From Desmospora profundinema (GTDB taxonomy: Bacteria > Bacillota > Bacilli > Thermoactinomycetales > DSM-45169): a DNA stretch of 64,000 nt. The notes below the pieces were generated by a model. It had not been told where the DNA came from. It saw nothing but the letters and a program-made list of their open reading frames with translations, and ran no database searches. The first letter of the stretch is position 1. Every line of letters begins with the position of its first letter. The DNA lies in NCBI RefSeq assembly GCF_031454155.1, contig NZ_JAVDQG010000004.1:248001-312000 (forward strand), written 5' to 3'. Positions 8,148 to 16,144 of the stretch are shown one piece after another. Made by a program: the position numbers and the translations under genes.

Positions 8148-8184
8148 ACAGCCGTTTGACCGGAAGGTCGGCGGCTGTTTTGTT
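8148..8184 (+). terminator. Rho-independent terminator
   Basis: ACAGCCG (8148-8154) pairs with CGGCTGT (8172-8178); the internal GACC/GGTC also pairs. TTTTGTT follows. Confidence 0.8.
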
Positions 8185-8211
8185 GGATACGAAAAGATGG
8201 GGGGATACCGA

Positions 8212-8793
8212 ATGAATCGGGTGATCGTCCGTCGGCTGGGAATGGATGATGTGGAAGCTCAGTGGAGGCTTCGCTTGGAAAACCGCGACTTTTTACGACC
8301 GTATGATCCCGCTCGGGAAGAGGATTTTTTCAGCCGACGGAGGCAGGAGCAGTTGATTCGGGATTCCTTGCGTGATTGGAGGCAGGGCCGCTCCTACGGG
8401 TTCGGCGTGTTCCTCCCGGAAAACGGCCGCTTGATCGGTCGCGTCAACCTGTCCAATGTGGTGCGGGGAGCCTGGCACAACGCCACCATCGGTTATTTTC
8501 TCGACCAACGTTATACCGGGAAAGGTCTGATGCGCGACGCGGTGCGGCAGGTGCTGGATTTTGCTTTCACCGAGGCGGGCCTGCATCGTGTCGAAGCAGG
8601 TGCCATGCCTTCCAACCGTTCCTCCATCCGCCTCTTGCAGGCAATCGGGTTCCGCCGGATCGGCCTTTCTCCCCGTCATCTCAAGGTTAATGGCAGGTGG
8701 GAAGACCATGAACTCTATGCGCTGACGGTGGAGGATTGGGAAGGGAAACGGGAATGGGTCGAGGACAAAAAAGAGTGGTCTCAATTGGGATGA
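8212..8793 (+). CDS. GNAT N-acetyltransferase, RimJ/RimL-like
   Basis: The 193-residue protein carries the Acetyltransf_3 pattern of ribosomal-protein and RimJ/L-type acetyltransferases: N-terminal VIVRRLGMDDVEAQWRLRLEN, the acetyl-CoA loop after ATIGYFLDQRYTGKGLMRDAV, then EAGAMPSNRSSIRLLQAIGF. Such enzymes acetylate protein N termini (for example ribosomal protein S5) or small amines; the substrate here is unknown. ATG at 8212 is preferred over 8197 because GGGGGG lies eight bases before it. It is monocistronic between two terminators. Confidence 0.88.
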   Translation: MNRVIVRRLGMDDVEAQWRLRLENRDFLRPYDPAREEDFFSRRRQEQLIRDSLRDWRQGRSYGFGVFLPENGRLIGRVNLSNVVRGAWHNATIGYFLDQRYTGKGLMRDAVRQVLDFAFTEAGLHRVEAGAMPSNRSSIRLLQAIGFRRIGLSPRHLKVNGRWEDHELYALTVEDWEGKREWVEDKKEWSQLG

Positions 8794-8816
8794 CTATCCG
8801 ATCGACGAGTGAGCCA

Positions 8817-8852
8817 AAGCCCCGTTCGCATATACGTGAACGGGGCTTTTCG
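8817..8852. terminator. Bidirectional terminator between convergent genes
   Basis: AAGCCCCGTTC (8817-8827) pairs with GAACGGGGCTT (8838-8848). It serves the acetyltransferase on the plus strand and the pseudouridine synthase on the minus strand. Confidence 0.85.
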
Positions 8853-8853
8853 G

Positions 8854-9750
8854 CTATGGCTGAAGTCCCCGTTTCTTCATCAGAGCCGCGATGTCGTCCG
8901 GCAGCGGCGAAGTGAATTTCATCGTTTCACCGGTAAGCGGGTGATGGAAATGGAGCTCCCGGGCGTGCAGCGCCTGGCGCCGCAGGTGACGGGTGGGTCC
9001 TCCGTACAGTTTGTCCCCGATCAAGGGGTGGCCTAGGTGGGCTAAATGGACGCGAATCTGATGCGTCCTTCCGGTGACAAGCTCCAACTGAAGCAGGGTC
9101 GCTTCCTCCGACTGATCCAGCACCCGGTAGTGGGTGACGGCATGCTCTCCGCCGGAGTCCACCCGTCGTCGCAGTGGGTGACCGGGTTCCGGGGCGATGG
9201 GGGCGTCGATGGTGCCTTCCGCTTGATGGCGTGCCATCGAACCGCGGCATATGGCCCAGTAGATCCGCCGGATTCGTTTTTCCCGCAATTCCCGATCCAT
9301 CAGTTGGTGAGCGTATGAATATTTGGCCACCAGTAACAGTCCCGACGTATGTCGGTCCAGCCGATGTACGGGACGGGCTTTTCCTTCCATGCCATGGGTC
9401 GTTTTCCAATGATGCAGGAGGCCGTGGACCAGTGTTCCCCCTTCATCGGGCCGGGTGGGGTGAACCTTTACTCCCGGGGGTTTGTCTACAACCATCCAAT
9501 CGGCGTCTTCATACACCACGCCGAAAGGAACCGGCTCCGCTCTCAGGTCGGCCTTCTCCCGGGGGCGCACGGCCACCTGCAGCCGATCTCCGGTTTTTAA
9601 CACACGATTGAGCCACGGCATACTTCCATTCAGGCGAATGCCGCGGGACCGGGTCAACCGGTTGATCATCCGGTTGGAGAGGAGAAGGGGGCCTTTTAAC
9701 ACTTCGGACACGGTCCGCCGGTCCCATTCCGGGGGGACGGTGTATGTCAT
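8854..9750 (-). CDS. RluA/RluD-family 23S rRNA pseudouridine synthase
   Basis: The 298-residue protein has an N-terminal S4-like RNA-binding segment (residues about 15-75) and the RluA catalytic domain. The signature block PVHRLDRHTSGLLLVAK contains the catalytic Asp, and GRTHQIRVHLAHLGHPLIGD is the second conserved block. It isomerises uridines in rRNA; the exact site cannot be told from sequence. ATG at 9750 is preferred to TTG at 9768, but neither has a clear Shine-Dalgarno sequence. The leader contains a strong three-stem RNA-like structure. Confidence 0.9.
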   Translation of the reverse strand: MTYTVPPEWDRRTVSEVLKGPLLLSNRMINRLTRSRGIRLNGSMPWLNRVLKTGDRLQVAVRPREKADLRAEPVPFGVVYEDADWMVVDKPPGVKVHPTRPDEGGTLVHGLLHHWKTTHGMEGKARPVHRLDRHTSGLLLVAKYSYAHQLMDRELREKRIRRIYWAICRGSMARHQAEGTIDAPIAPEPGHPLRRRVDSGGEHAVTHYRVLDQSEEATLLQLELVTGRTHQIRVHLAHLGHPLIGDKLYGGPTRHLRRQALHARELHFHHPLTGETMKFTSPLPDDIAALMKKRGLQP

Positions 9751-9777
9751 CCATTTGTTGTATTTCAAGAGAATTGC

Positions 9778-9871
9778 CGACAGGAGACTCGCCCATTTAT
9801 TGGCGTAGAGGAAAGTCGGCGTTGCTCGGTATCCCCCATGTGGGGATACTTAGAGCAATTTCCTCCTGTCG
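9778..9871 (-). ncRNA. Possible structured leader RNA (three-way junction) before the pseudouridine synthase gene
   Basis: Outer arms CGACAGGAG (9778-9786) and CTCCTGTCG (9863-9871) pair perfectly over nine bases. Inside lie a short hairpin CGCC/GGCG (9790-9805) and a long one: TTGCTC/GAGCAA (9822-9827 with 9853-9858) plus GTATCCCC/GGGGATAC (9829-9836 with 9842-9849). GAGGAAA (9808-9814) can also pair with TTTCCTC (9859-9865), which competes with the outer stem, a switch-like arrangement. It matches no riboswitch class I know. Direction is inferred from the minus-strand gene 28 bases away. Confidence 0.4.
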
Positions 9872-9959
9872 TCCTCCTTTCTAAAGTAGGATTCTTAGCA
9901 AATTTGTCGAATAAAATAAACATAGCCGAAACCCGAATGGAACGGATCGTGAACAAAGA

Positions 9960-10215
9960 GAAAACCGTTGGGCACCCATGGTGCCATAAGGCACTCTTGC
10001 CGAATCACCAAGCGATCCATACACCCTGGGGAAGTAGGAATCTACCTACACATCTGGGAATGGGAGTACCGTTGTGCAGGAACTCGGTCAGCATGCCTGA
10101 TCGAGTACGGGTAGCTGTCAACCTGCCCTGATGTAACATCCATTCAAGGTCAGAGTCGAAAGACGCTCGCATGACTGGATTGTTACAAGCTCACCATTTC
10201 TAATGGTGAGTCGTT
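9960..10215. other. Structured non-coding stretch, possible IS200/IS605-type 3' end relic
   Basis: It holds a hairpin GTGCC-ATAA-GGCAC (9979-9992) and a perfect nine-bp hairpin CTCACCATT-TCT-AATGGTGAG (10190-10210), resembling the end palindromes of IS200/IS605 elements. Short degenerate frames between them have no recognisable transposase. The 9872-10970 interval otherwise carries no intact gene. Confidence 0.25.
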
Positions 10216-10404
10216 GACATCAGACCACCTGATCCAATGAGTTAGCCCTATTGTAGAGGAAAACGGAGGAAGTTGCGAGAGCGAAGTCCGGATGCAGCCG
10301 GAGTTATATCGGTATCGGATCCGGCACGGGCAGGATGGGGTGAACGAAGAATCCGCATGATGAAGCTGATCGGTTTCTGTGATGGACTTGTCGGGAATCT
10401 CCAG

Positions 10405-10429
10405 CCACTCGAAAGAGAGTGGTTTTTTT
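10405..10429 (+). terminator. Rho-independent terminator without an assigned gene
   Basis: CCACTC-GAAAGA-GAGTGG is followed by seven T. No plausible coding sequence ends just upstream, so the transcript it terminates is unknown. Confidence 0.7.
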
Positions 10430-10637
10430 GTGCTTTTCTGTATCAAGGAGGCTGGAGAATATCTGGAAAAGTTTACTTCTCCCCTCTTCATACTGAAAGA
10501 AACGAGTTCCAACAGTTGTTGTGGATTCCGAAGGAAACGGATCCTTAAGATAGTGAAATCCGAGGAGATTTTCCATGGTGAGACGACCATGCTGTTTCCA
10601 TATGTCCAACCAAAGGAACGAGTCATAAAAAAACGCC

Positions 10638-10784
10638 ATCGGAGCGATGGTATTCAGCGGGCTGACCATCAGTTTTTTGATGGCGGTTGATATTTCCGTG
10701 TTGGGGGCCAACATTGTGGGCCGGGCCCCTTTTCCTTTGTTGACGACTCTCGGACAAATCGACATAGGGGAATTTATCTAGAGT
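10638..10784 (+). pseudogene. Degenerate MFS-transporter-like fragment
   Basis: In one frame the sequence reads GLTISFLMAVDISVLGANIV followed by a hydrophobic stretch ending in a stop. This is reminiscent of the first helix of EmrB/QacA-type MFS transporters (LDISVVGTALP-like). No start, no continuation and later frames disrupted, so at most a remnant. Bases 10785-10971 contain nothing supportable. Confidence 0.3.
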
Positions 10785-10971
10785 ATAGGATGTATTGACT
10801 CTGTTCATCCTGGTCGTCGGAGGGTTGTTCAGGAAGGGCTGGTGCTGGTTCCTCGGTACATCCATTTGCCCATGCAAACGGCTTTGCCGATATTACTGGG
10901 ACTCCTGGCGTTGATTCGGTCCGGTAAAAGGGTGAAGAACCAGACAGCCCGGTAAAGCGTTCCCTGTGGTT

Positions 10972-11241
10972 TCAGGGGCGTTTCATCGCTTTATGGATGA
11001 TGAACACGACCAAAAACGTGGCGACAAAAACGGCGGCCATCAATAAAAAGTAGGCGGGATCCAACGAAAAGGAAAAGGAGGCATTTCCCTGTGTGGTCAG
11101 TGTCACCGTGTTAAATAGCAAGCGTTGATCTCCTGTACCGGAAAAAAGGTGGTAGAAGACGAGTCCGACTGTGATGAACGGCAGAACGAGAAGACTGAAT
11201 ACAAACGAGAGCACCAACGAATTTCTCACGGAAGCAACCAT
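10972..11241 (-). CDS. Small two-helix membrane protein at the end of the peptide cluster
   Basis: The 89-residue protein has two transmembrane helices (about 8-33 and 64-85) flanking a polar loop that probably faces outside. It is a paralogue of the 98-residue protein at 5216-5512. It lies 64 bases downstream of the PqqD-M50 gene on the same strand and has its own hairpin-SD module. Position at the end of an ABC/peptide cluster fits a self-immunity or export accessory role, but no homologue is known to me. Confidence 0.7.
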   Translation of the reverse strand: MVASVRNSLVLSFVFSLLVLPFITVGLVFYHLFSGTGDQRLLFNTVTLTTQGNASFSFSLDPAYFLLMAAVFVATFLVVFIIHKAMKRP

Positions 11242-11272
11242 AAAACCAATCTCTCCTTTCGGGTGAAGCCTT
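11242..11272 (-). promoter_or_regulatory. Hairpin-SD repeat module before the two-helix protein gene
   Basis: On the minus strand the sequence reads GGCTTCACCC, then GAAAGGAGAG, then ATTGGTTTT and ATG. It is the only minus-strand copy of the 48-49 bp family that I found. Confidence 0.65.
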
Positions 11273-11304
11273 TTTCTTATTGTAGTCGATGGGGATGCCG
11301 GGGT

Positions 11305-12195
11305 TTACTTGTGCAGTTGCTTGGCCGCCGCCTTTTTGTTTAACCGCACATACGCCAATTGGCTCATGATCGATTTTCCGTCTCCTGTAAAAGGAAGCAA
11401 ATACAAGAGGTGAAGGGAGTAAGTGGCGAAAAATGACAGGAGGGTGTAGGTAACCATGTTGCCGGTGTTTACGACGGGGATCAACAGGAGGCCGAGGACT
11501 CCCGTCATTCCCGGGACCAACGGCCCCAGTAAGGTAACCCAGATCATCTTTTTGGGGTAAGGCATGATCACCGGCCGGACAAACCGGATGGACATCCAAT
11601 CGGCAGCGAGAAAGCCTGATCGTTGCGGCTCCATTCTTCTATGTACGTAGGCGTGCATGGTTTCATGCAGGGCAAATCCGGTAATGAGACCAAAATAGAC
11701 GACGGTGAAGTAGTACGCAAATTGCAGGATGAAATCGGATTGAGTGTAGAGGAATGATAGGATCGCCAAAACCATGAACACCGACCAAAACAAAACGATT
11801 TTTCGGATGACGACCCCCAACATTTTGAGGAAGATGGAGAGAAAGCCGGTTTCATTCATTTCAAATCGTTCGTGATAGCCTGGCTTATATTGGGATAAAA
11901 ATTGGAACACGATATCTTTTACACGGTTTCCAGTCTGGTATCTCCAATTCAGCAAGTAATTCTGGTTGAGGTTTTTAAACAGATTGCCGATATCATGAGA
12001 CAGAACCTCTTCTTCTACATGAAATTTTTTAGCCAGGTTGTCCACGATCTCCCCAATCCCTTTTTCTCCATCTACTTCCGTGAGGATGACGTGGGCGGTT
12101 TCATTGACCGGGACGGATGCATCCAAGTACTCATCGTAAACCGCCTCCTCCGTCAGAGTGACGCCGAAAGATAGAGAGGGAACGATTTTACTCAT
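11305..12195 (-). CDS. PqqD-like domain fused to M50-like membrane zinc protease
   Basis: The 296-residue protein opens with a PqqD/RRE-like winged-helix segment (about residues 18-85), the fold many RiPP systems use to bind leader peptides. It continues with several transmembrane helices. In one of them lies HETMH (177-181), an HExxH zinc motif as in site-2/M50 proteases, and near the C terminus LLPFTGDGKS (266-275) resembles the M50 third-ligand motif with Asp. ATG at 12195 has GGAGG seven bases before it and overlaps the permease stop by eight bases (ATGAGTAA). The combination suggests maturation or cleavage of a peptide in the membrane. Confidence 0.75.
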   Translation of the reverse strand: MSKIVPSLSFGVTLTEEAVYDEYLDASVPVNETAHVILTEVDGEKGIGEIVDNLAKKFHVEEEVLSHDIGNLFKNLNQNYLLNWRYQTGNRVKDIVFQFLSQYKPGYHERFEMNETGFLSIFLKMLGVVIRKIVLFWSVFMVLAILSFLYTQSDFILQFAYYFTVVYFGLITGFALHETMHAYVHRRMEPQRSGFLAADWMSIRFVRPVIMPYPKKMIWVTLLGPLVPGMTGVLGLLLIPVVNTGNMVTYTLLSFFATYSLHLLYLLPFTGDGKSIMSQLAYVRLNKKAAAKQLHK

Positions 12196-13648
12196 GGTTA
12201 AACCTCCAATGGTGAGAAGCGAAAATCGCTGCCACAAGCAATAATTCCGCCGTGATGAGGGCTCCTGCTTGCACGGCCTGCGGCGCATGACTCGTCAGGT
12301 AATTGCCGATAAACACCATGGGAACCAGGAGAATCAGCAGAAACAGGAACGACAGGAGTCCGATGTGCGGGCTGTTTTTATCCAATGGAATCAGAGTGCC
12401 CGTCAGATAAAAGAGTGCGGTGGAGTTGACGGCGACCCATGCGATTTGCCACCCGCTTCCGCTGGCGGGAATGGTGAGTGTCAAGGCACAAAAGATGAGC
12501 AGTTGCACGGCTGCCAATATCCATAACCCCATCGTCTTGGCGGTTGCGGCGGTGTAGGGTTTGACGTCGAATATCTTATACAGAGCGATCATCTTTTTGT
12601 CGTGGCCGAAGGAGTTCATTGCCACCATGCCTACAATTGCAGCCAACACCCATAAGAGGATCTCATTTCCCCAAAGATCGAATTGCAGATTGACGAACAG
12701 GACCATGACCGCAACCAGAAAGAAGTTGAGCAGGTTTTCTTCACTTCGGATTTGGGATTTAATCTCTTTGACAAATAACGCCCCAAACTTTGCTCTTGGA
12801 ATGGGGAGTAACCGCAAAAGCTTGGGAGAGCGCTTTTCCGTCCGGACCCGCACGAGGAACAGGGAGCCGAACGAGGCGACAACCACCCCGATCCAAATCA
12901 CAAAGATCAAAAAGAGGTTCACTTCCATGGCGGAGAGCTCTCCGATGGCGAGGAGCATCAGCGGGGAGACCAGGTAAGCGGCGTGATAATCAAATGAAGT
13001 GAATGTTTCAAGCATCCCCTCGATGCTCAGGGTCTCCATCGCGTAATATACGATAGAAACAATGACGAGAAACAAAGTGAAAAATTTCCCGAAAGGCAAC
13101 TTACCGGTCGTCATGAGGAAGTGAATCCCATTGTACAGGAGCTGGATGAGAGACAGCGTAAAAAACGCTTGCAGAAGAAGCCCCGCAAAAAAAGCGAAAC
13201 CAAAGCTCCATCCGACCTGCTGGATGATGAATGCAGGCAACAAGATGATGCTGATGATAAAGAGGACCAGCGTTAAGACGATACTGACGAACGGGATGAA
13301 ATAGCCCAAATTCCGTTCAAACCGTGTCACCGGAAACCAGCTTAATTTAACGGAAAGCTGATCCTGGTCGGGGGTGATCGCTTTAAACACGACAAAGAAG
13401 AGGGAAACCAGGATTGAGGCGTTTAAATACATGGAGACCGTCAACAAGGTGAGATTCTGCGTATCTCCATGTAAAAACGACACCAAAGTGGCACTGGTGA
13501 TCTGATAGCCTCCCAACGCGGCCAAACTGGCCATGGCAAACAGGACAGCCGCTGCTGCCGTCACTTTGATTCGCGTGTCGAGGATCCGCCCCACTTCCCT
13601 TTTCCAGATCTTGAGCATCAGCTTAGAAATTTTCAATGATTTTTTCAA
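12188..13648 (-). CDS. ABC transporter permease of the peptide cluster
   Basis: About 486 residues with roughly twelve predicted hydrophobic helices and no ATP-binding motifs. It overlaps the ATPase gene upstream and the protease gene downstream, so all three are translationally coupled. TTG at 13648 is chosen because AGGAG lies eight bases upstream; ATG at 13618, just after the ATPase stop, is the alternative. It is not similar to a permease family I can name with certainty. The role is probably export of, or self-protection against, the peptide encoded upstream. Confidence 0.8.
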   Translation of the reverse strand: MKKSLKISKLMLKIWKREVGRILDTRIKVTAAAAVLFAMASLAALGGYQITSATLVSFLHGDTQNLTLLTVSMYLNASILVSLFFVVFKAITPDQDQLSVKLSWFPVTRFERNLGYFIPFVSIVLTLVLFIISIILLPAFIIQQVGWSFGFAFFAGLLLQAFFTLSLIQLLYNGIHFLMTTGKLPFGKFFTLFLVIVSIVYYAMETLSIEGMLETFTSFDYHAAYLVSPLMLLAIGELSAMEVNLFLIFVIWIGVVVASFGSLFLVRVRTEKRSPKLLRLLPIPRAKFGALFVKEIKSQIRSEENLLNFFLVAVMVLFVNLQFDLWGNEILLWVLAAIVGMVAMNSFGHDKKMIALYKIFDVKPYTAATAKTMGLWILAAVQLLIFCALTLTIPASGSGWQIAWVAVNSTALFYLTGTLIPLDKNSPHIGLLSFLFLLILLVPMVFIGNYLTSHAPQAVQAGALITAELLLVAAIFASHHWRFNHE

Positions 13649-14369
13649 AGCGGGCACTCCTATCGCTCAGCATGGATACTTTCATAAAGACCTCTTCCAA
13701 ATTGGCGCACCCATGCTCCTTTTTCAGATCTGCAACGGTTCCTTCCGCCACTTTTTTTCCTTTGGAAAGGATGGCGATGCGATCGCACATGTTCTCGGCG
13801 GCCATCAGATCATGAGTGGACAATAAAATGCTGCCATCCTTCTCCACGTATTTGCTCATTAATTTCTTTGTCATAATGATGGCTTCCACATCCAACCCGC
13901 GAAACGGCTCGTCCATAATCACCACGCTGCTTTTGAGCATGAAGGCCGCAATTAATTGCGTCTTTTTCTTCATTCCGTGGGAATAGGTTTCAATGGGTTC
14001 ATTCAAAGCGGCTTTCATATCAAACAGTTCAATCAGATTCTTTCGCTTCTCCGCATTGGCGTGTTCGTACATCGATGTGACAAAATCCAAATATTCGCTG
14101 CCGGTCAGTGCTTCCGGCAGAATCAACTCATCCGGAACGTAAGCGATGCGTTGTTTAAATTCATGGGAATCGTTGGGGTGTCCATCCAGGTGAACCTCGC
14201 CGGATGTGGGATCGATAATACTGAGAAGACAGTTGATGATGGACGTTTTTCCTGATCCATTGGGACCTGCAATCGCCACCAATTCGTTTGCTCTAATGGA
14301 TAAATCAAAATCTTGGACAGCCCATATGTTATTTTTATATCTTTTTGATAGTTGATGAATGGCAAGCAT
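13623..14369 (-). CDS. ABC transporter ATP-binding protein of the peptide cluster
   Basis: The 248-residue protein has Walker A GPNGSGKTS, a signature variant YSHGMKKKTQL, Walker B VVIMDEPFRGLD and the H-loop STHDL. ATG at 14369 follows GGAGGG. The family is that of simple two-gene ABC exporters (CcmA/YxlF-type), common in bacteriocin immunity and antibiotic efflux. It pairs with the permease that overlaps its 3' end. A strong hairpin separates it from the small peptide gene upstream. Confidence 0.93.
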   Translation of the reverse strand: MLAIHQLSKRYKNNIWAVQDFDLSIRANELVAIAGPNGSGKTSIINCLLSIIDPTSGEVHLDGHPNDSHEFKQRIAYVPDELILPEALTGSEYLDFVTSMYEHANAEKRKNLIELFDMKAALNEPIETYSHGMKKKTQLIAAFMLKSSVVIMDEPFRGLDVEAIIMTKKLMSKYVEKDGSILLSTHDLMAAENMCDRIAILSKGKKVAEGTVADLKKEHGCANLEEVFMKVSMLSDRSARFEKIIENF

Positions 14370-14447
14370 CTGTTTACTCCCTCCAAACCCATAAGAATAT
14401 TGCGATATACACAAATAGTAGCACGGTTGAATGACATTTGCAGTATG

Positions 14448-14485
14448 AAACTTAGCCACCCTTCATAAAAAGGATGGCTAAGTTT
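14448..14485 (-). terminator. Hairpin between the small peptide gene and the ABC genes
   Basis: AAACTTAGCCACCCTT (14448-14463) pairs with AAGGATGGCTAAGTTT (14470-14485), almost perfectly. It lies 18 bases past the peptide stop codon. Such partial terminators or mRNA-stabilising hairpins often sit behind bacteriocin precursor genes and raise precursor dosage over the export genes. Confidence 0.75.
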
Positions 14486-14503
14486 AAAAAGGAGGGATGT
14501 AGA

Positions 14504-14716
14504 CTACGGTCGGCACTCAATCCAGACTTGGAGTCCGTTTGCCCATTTAACCCCGCCTGTGAAGCGGCCGTTTCCGTTGTAGATACACCATACAGCCGCG
14601 CCCAGAACGATCGTGGCTCCCAGAGCCAGCAACACAGCGATAAAGACCAGGAACCAAGCATCATCTTTCACAGAACGCACCTGGGTGCAATCCGCTTGCG
14701 GAGCAACGTATTGCAT
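14504..14716 (-). CDS. Small Cys-containing membrane peptide, candidate RiPP/bacteriocin precursor
   Basis: GGAGGTG lies seven bases before ATG at 14716 and defines a 70-residue product. An N-terminal hydrophilic segment of about 20 residues (MQYVAPQADCTQVRSVKDDA) is followed by a hydrophobic helix (21-45). A Gly/Asn/Trp-rich C terminus follows (CIYNGNGRFTGG then VKWANGLQVWIECRP). Cys10, Cys44 and Cys68 are the only cysteines; Cys44 and Cys68 could bracket a loop. It is the first gene of a cluster with ABC exporter and PqqD-M50 genes, so I infer a precursor peptide. An alternative is a small membrane subunit of the transporter. No homologue is known to me. Confidence 0.6.
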   Translation of the reverse strand: MQYVAPQADCTQVRSVKDDAWFLVFIAVLLALGATIVLGAAVWCIYNGNGRFTGGVKWANGLQVWIECRP

Positions 14717-14894
14717 GAACCGACACCTCCATAAGGAATTATTTATTTTAAAGCTCTTAATAATGAGAGCTTTAAAATCCAGTTGTTGAAAAGTTGCCGG
14801 GTTGCCCGAATATAAAGAAGAGTGATTGGAAACCGCTTGTCCATCAATAAACGATGAGAGGAATGAGCTGCCAGTTTTGAAGCTCTTGCCTTGC

Positions 14895-14923
14895 ATTATA
14901 AAGGTCGGACTACAATCTTGGAA
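14895..14923 (-). promoter_or_regulatory. Possible sigma-A promoter of the peptide cluster
   Basis: On the minus strand a perfect TATAAT (14895-14900) lies 17 bases from a weak -35 TTCCAA (14918-14923). The leader to the peptide gene would be about 170 bases. Nothing else is seen between 14717 and 15012. Confidence 0.4.
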
Positions 14924-15012
14924 CTACACTAAATTGCACAATCCGAAGTTGTATTTAGATGATTTAGAAATATATAAAAGATCCGGTTAGGACGGGCGAT
15001 TTCCGCAAAAAT

Positions 15013-15058
15013 GAAACCGGCCCCTTCCTCCTCAACGAGCGAGGAAGGGGCCGGTTTC
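15013..15058 (-). terminator. Terminator of ldh
   Basis: An 18-bp perfect stem (15013-15030 with 15041-15058, core ACCGGCCCCTTCC) begins within the ldh stop codon, and on the minus strand is followed by ATTTTTGC. Confidence 0.85.
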
Positions 15059-16004
15059 AAAATCCCAGCTGATCCATAAACCGCTTTAATGTTTGCGCCG
15101 ATTTCCTTAGTTCGATTCGTTCCCCTTTGGAGAGCGGAAAAGGAACGGTTTCTTCCACTCCGTTACGGCCGATTACGCAGGGAATACCGAGGCAGACAGG
15201 TCCGATGTCCGGATCCGGTTCAAAGGGGTGGGAGACGGGCAATACGGATCGTTGGTCTTTCAGGATGGCTTCACAGATCCGGGCCAAGGCCAAGGCGATT
15301 GCATAATAAGTAGCACCCTTTTTTTCGATGATGTGGTAGGCGGCCCGTCTGGTATCTTCTGTGATGACTTTTTTGTCCGGTGCCGTTAGATGCCAGGGAT
15401 GATTTTGCGGCAGATCGTTTTGCGGCATGCCCGCCACTTGGAGGGAACTCCATAACGGTACTTCCGAGTCTCCATGCTCGCCGATAATCAGCCCATGGAT
15501 GCTGCGGGGATCCACCTTCAACCGTTTCCCCACCAAATAACGGAACCGGGAGCTATCCAGGAGGGTGCCGGAACCGATGACCCGATTGGAGGGCCATCCG
15601 GACAGCTTCAGGGCGACTTGGGTCAGGATATCGACAGGGTTGGTGGCGATCAGTAATATGCCGTCGTTATTGTACCGTGTTACCTGAGAGAGGATGGAGT
15701 CAAAGATCGCGACGTTTCGCCGCATCAGATCCAGGCGTGTTTCACCCGGCTTTTGAGCGGCACCGGCGGTAAGGACGATAATGTCCGCTTCAGCACAGTC
15801 GGAATAATCCCCGGCGTGGATCTTCATGGGGTGAGCCAGCAGCATGCCGTGGTTTAAATCAAGGGCGTCTCCCTCCGCCTTGTCCTGGTTGGCGTCGATG
15901 AGGACCAATTCGTGGGCCAATCCTTGGAGCAGCACGGTGTAGGCAAAGGTGGAACCGACGGCCCCACTTCCGATTAGAACAATTTTAGACTTTTTTTCAG
16001 ACAT
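15057..16004 (-). CDS. ldh: L-lactate dehydrogenase
   Basis: The 315-residue protein reduces pyruvate to L-lactate with NADH, regenerating NAD under oxygen limitation. Visible motifs are the Rossmann GSGAVGSTFA, the NAD-specific Asp after LVLID, the coenzyme-binding LTAGAAQKPGETRLDL, ATNPVDILT, and the catalytic GEHGDSEVPLWS with His. ATG at 16004 is taken because AAAGGAGAGG lies five bases upstream; an in-frame start at 16028 would precede that SD. A Rex-type operator lies about 125 bases upstream, in line with redox control of ldh in Firmicutes. It is monocistronic with a strong terminator. Confidence 0.95.
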   Translation of the reverse strand: MSEKKSKIVLIGSGAVGSTFAYTVLLQGLAHELVLIDANQDKAEGDALDLNHGMLLAHPMKIHAGDYSDCAEADIIVLTAGAAQKPGETRLDLMRRNVAIFDSILSQVTRYNNDGILLIATNPVDILTQVALKLSGWPSNRVIGSGTLLDSSRFRYLVGKRLKVDPRSIHGLIIGEHGDSEVPLWSSLQVAGMPQNDLPQNHPWHLTAPDKKVITEDTRRAAYHIIEKKGATYYAIALALARICEAILKDQRSVLPVSHPFEPDPDIGPVCLGIPCVIGRNGVEETVPFPLSKGERIELRKSAQTLKRFMDQLGF

Positions 16005-16128
16005 CGGAACCTCTCCTTTCTGAGTCATCGGTATTCAGCAGCGCCAGGTGTCCACCGGGATGACGATCGGCATCCTTCCTTTATCAGGAGCGGTCTTTTT
16101 TCTTTCAAAATGATCATAACACATAATA

Positions 16129-16144
16129 TGTGAAATATATCACA
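16129..16144. promoter_or_regulatory. Rex-type operator upstream of ldh
   Basis: TGTGAAATATATCACA is a perfect inverted repeat of the TGTGA-N6-TCACA form used by the NADH-sensing repressor Rex, located in front of a classical Rex target. Crp/Fnr proteins can use a similar motif, so this is inference from context. Confidence 0.65.

Noticed and set aside
10304-10765. Long minus-strand frame upstream of the peptide cluster
   Set aside because: No SD, no recognisable domain, and the opposite strand carries the more MFS-like relic.
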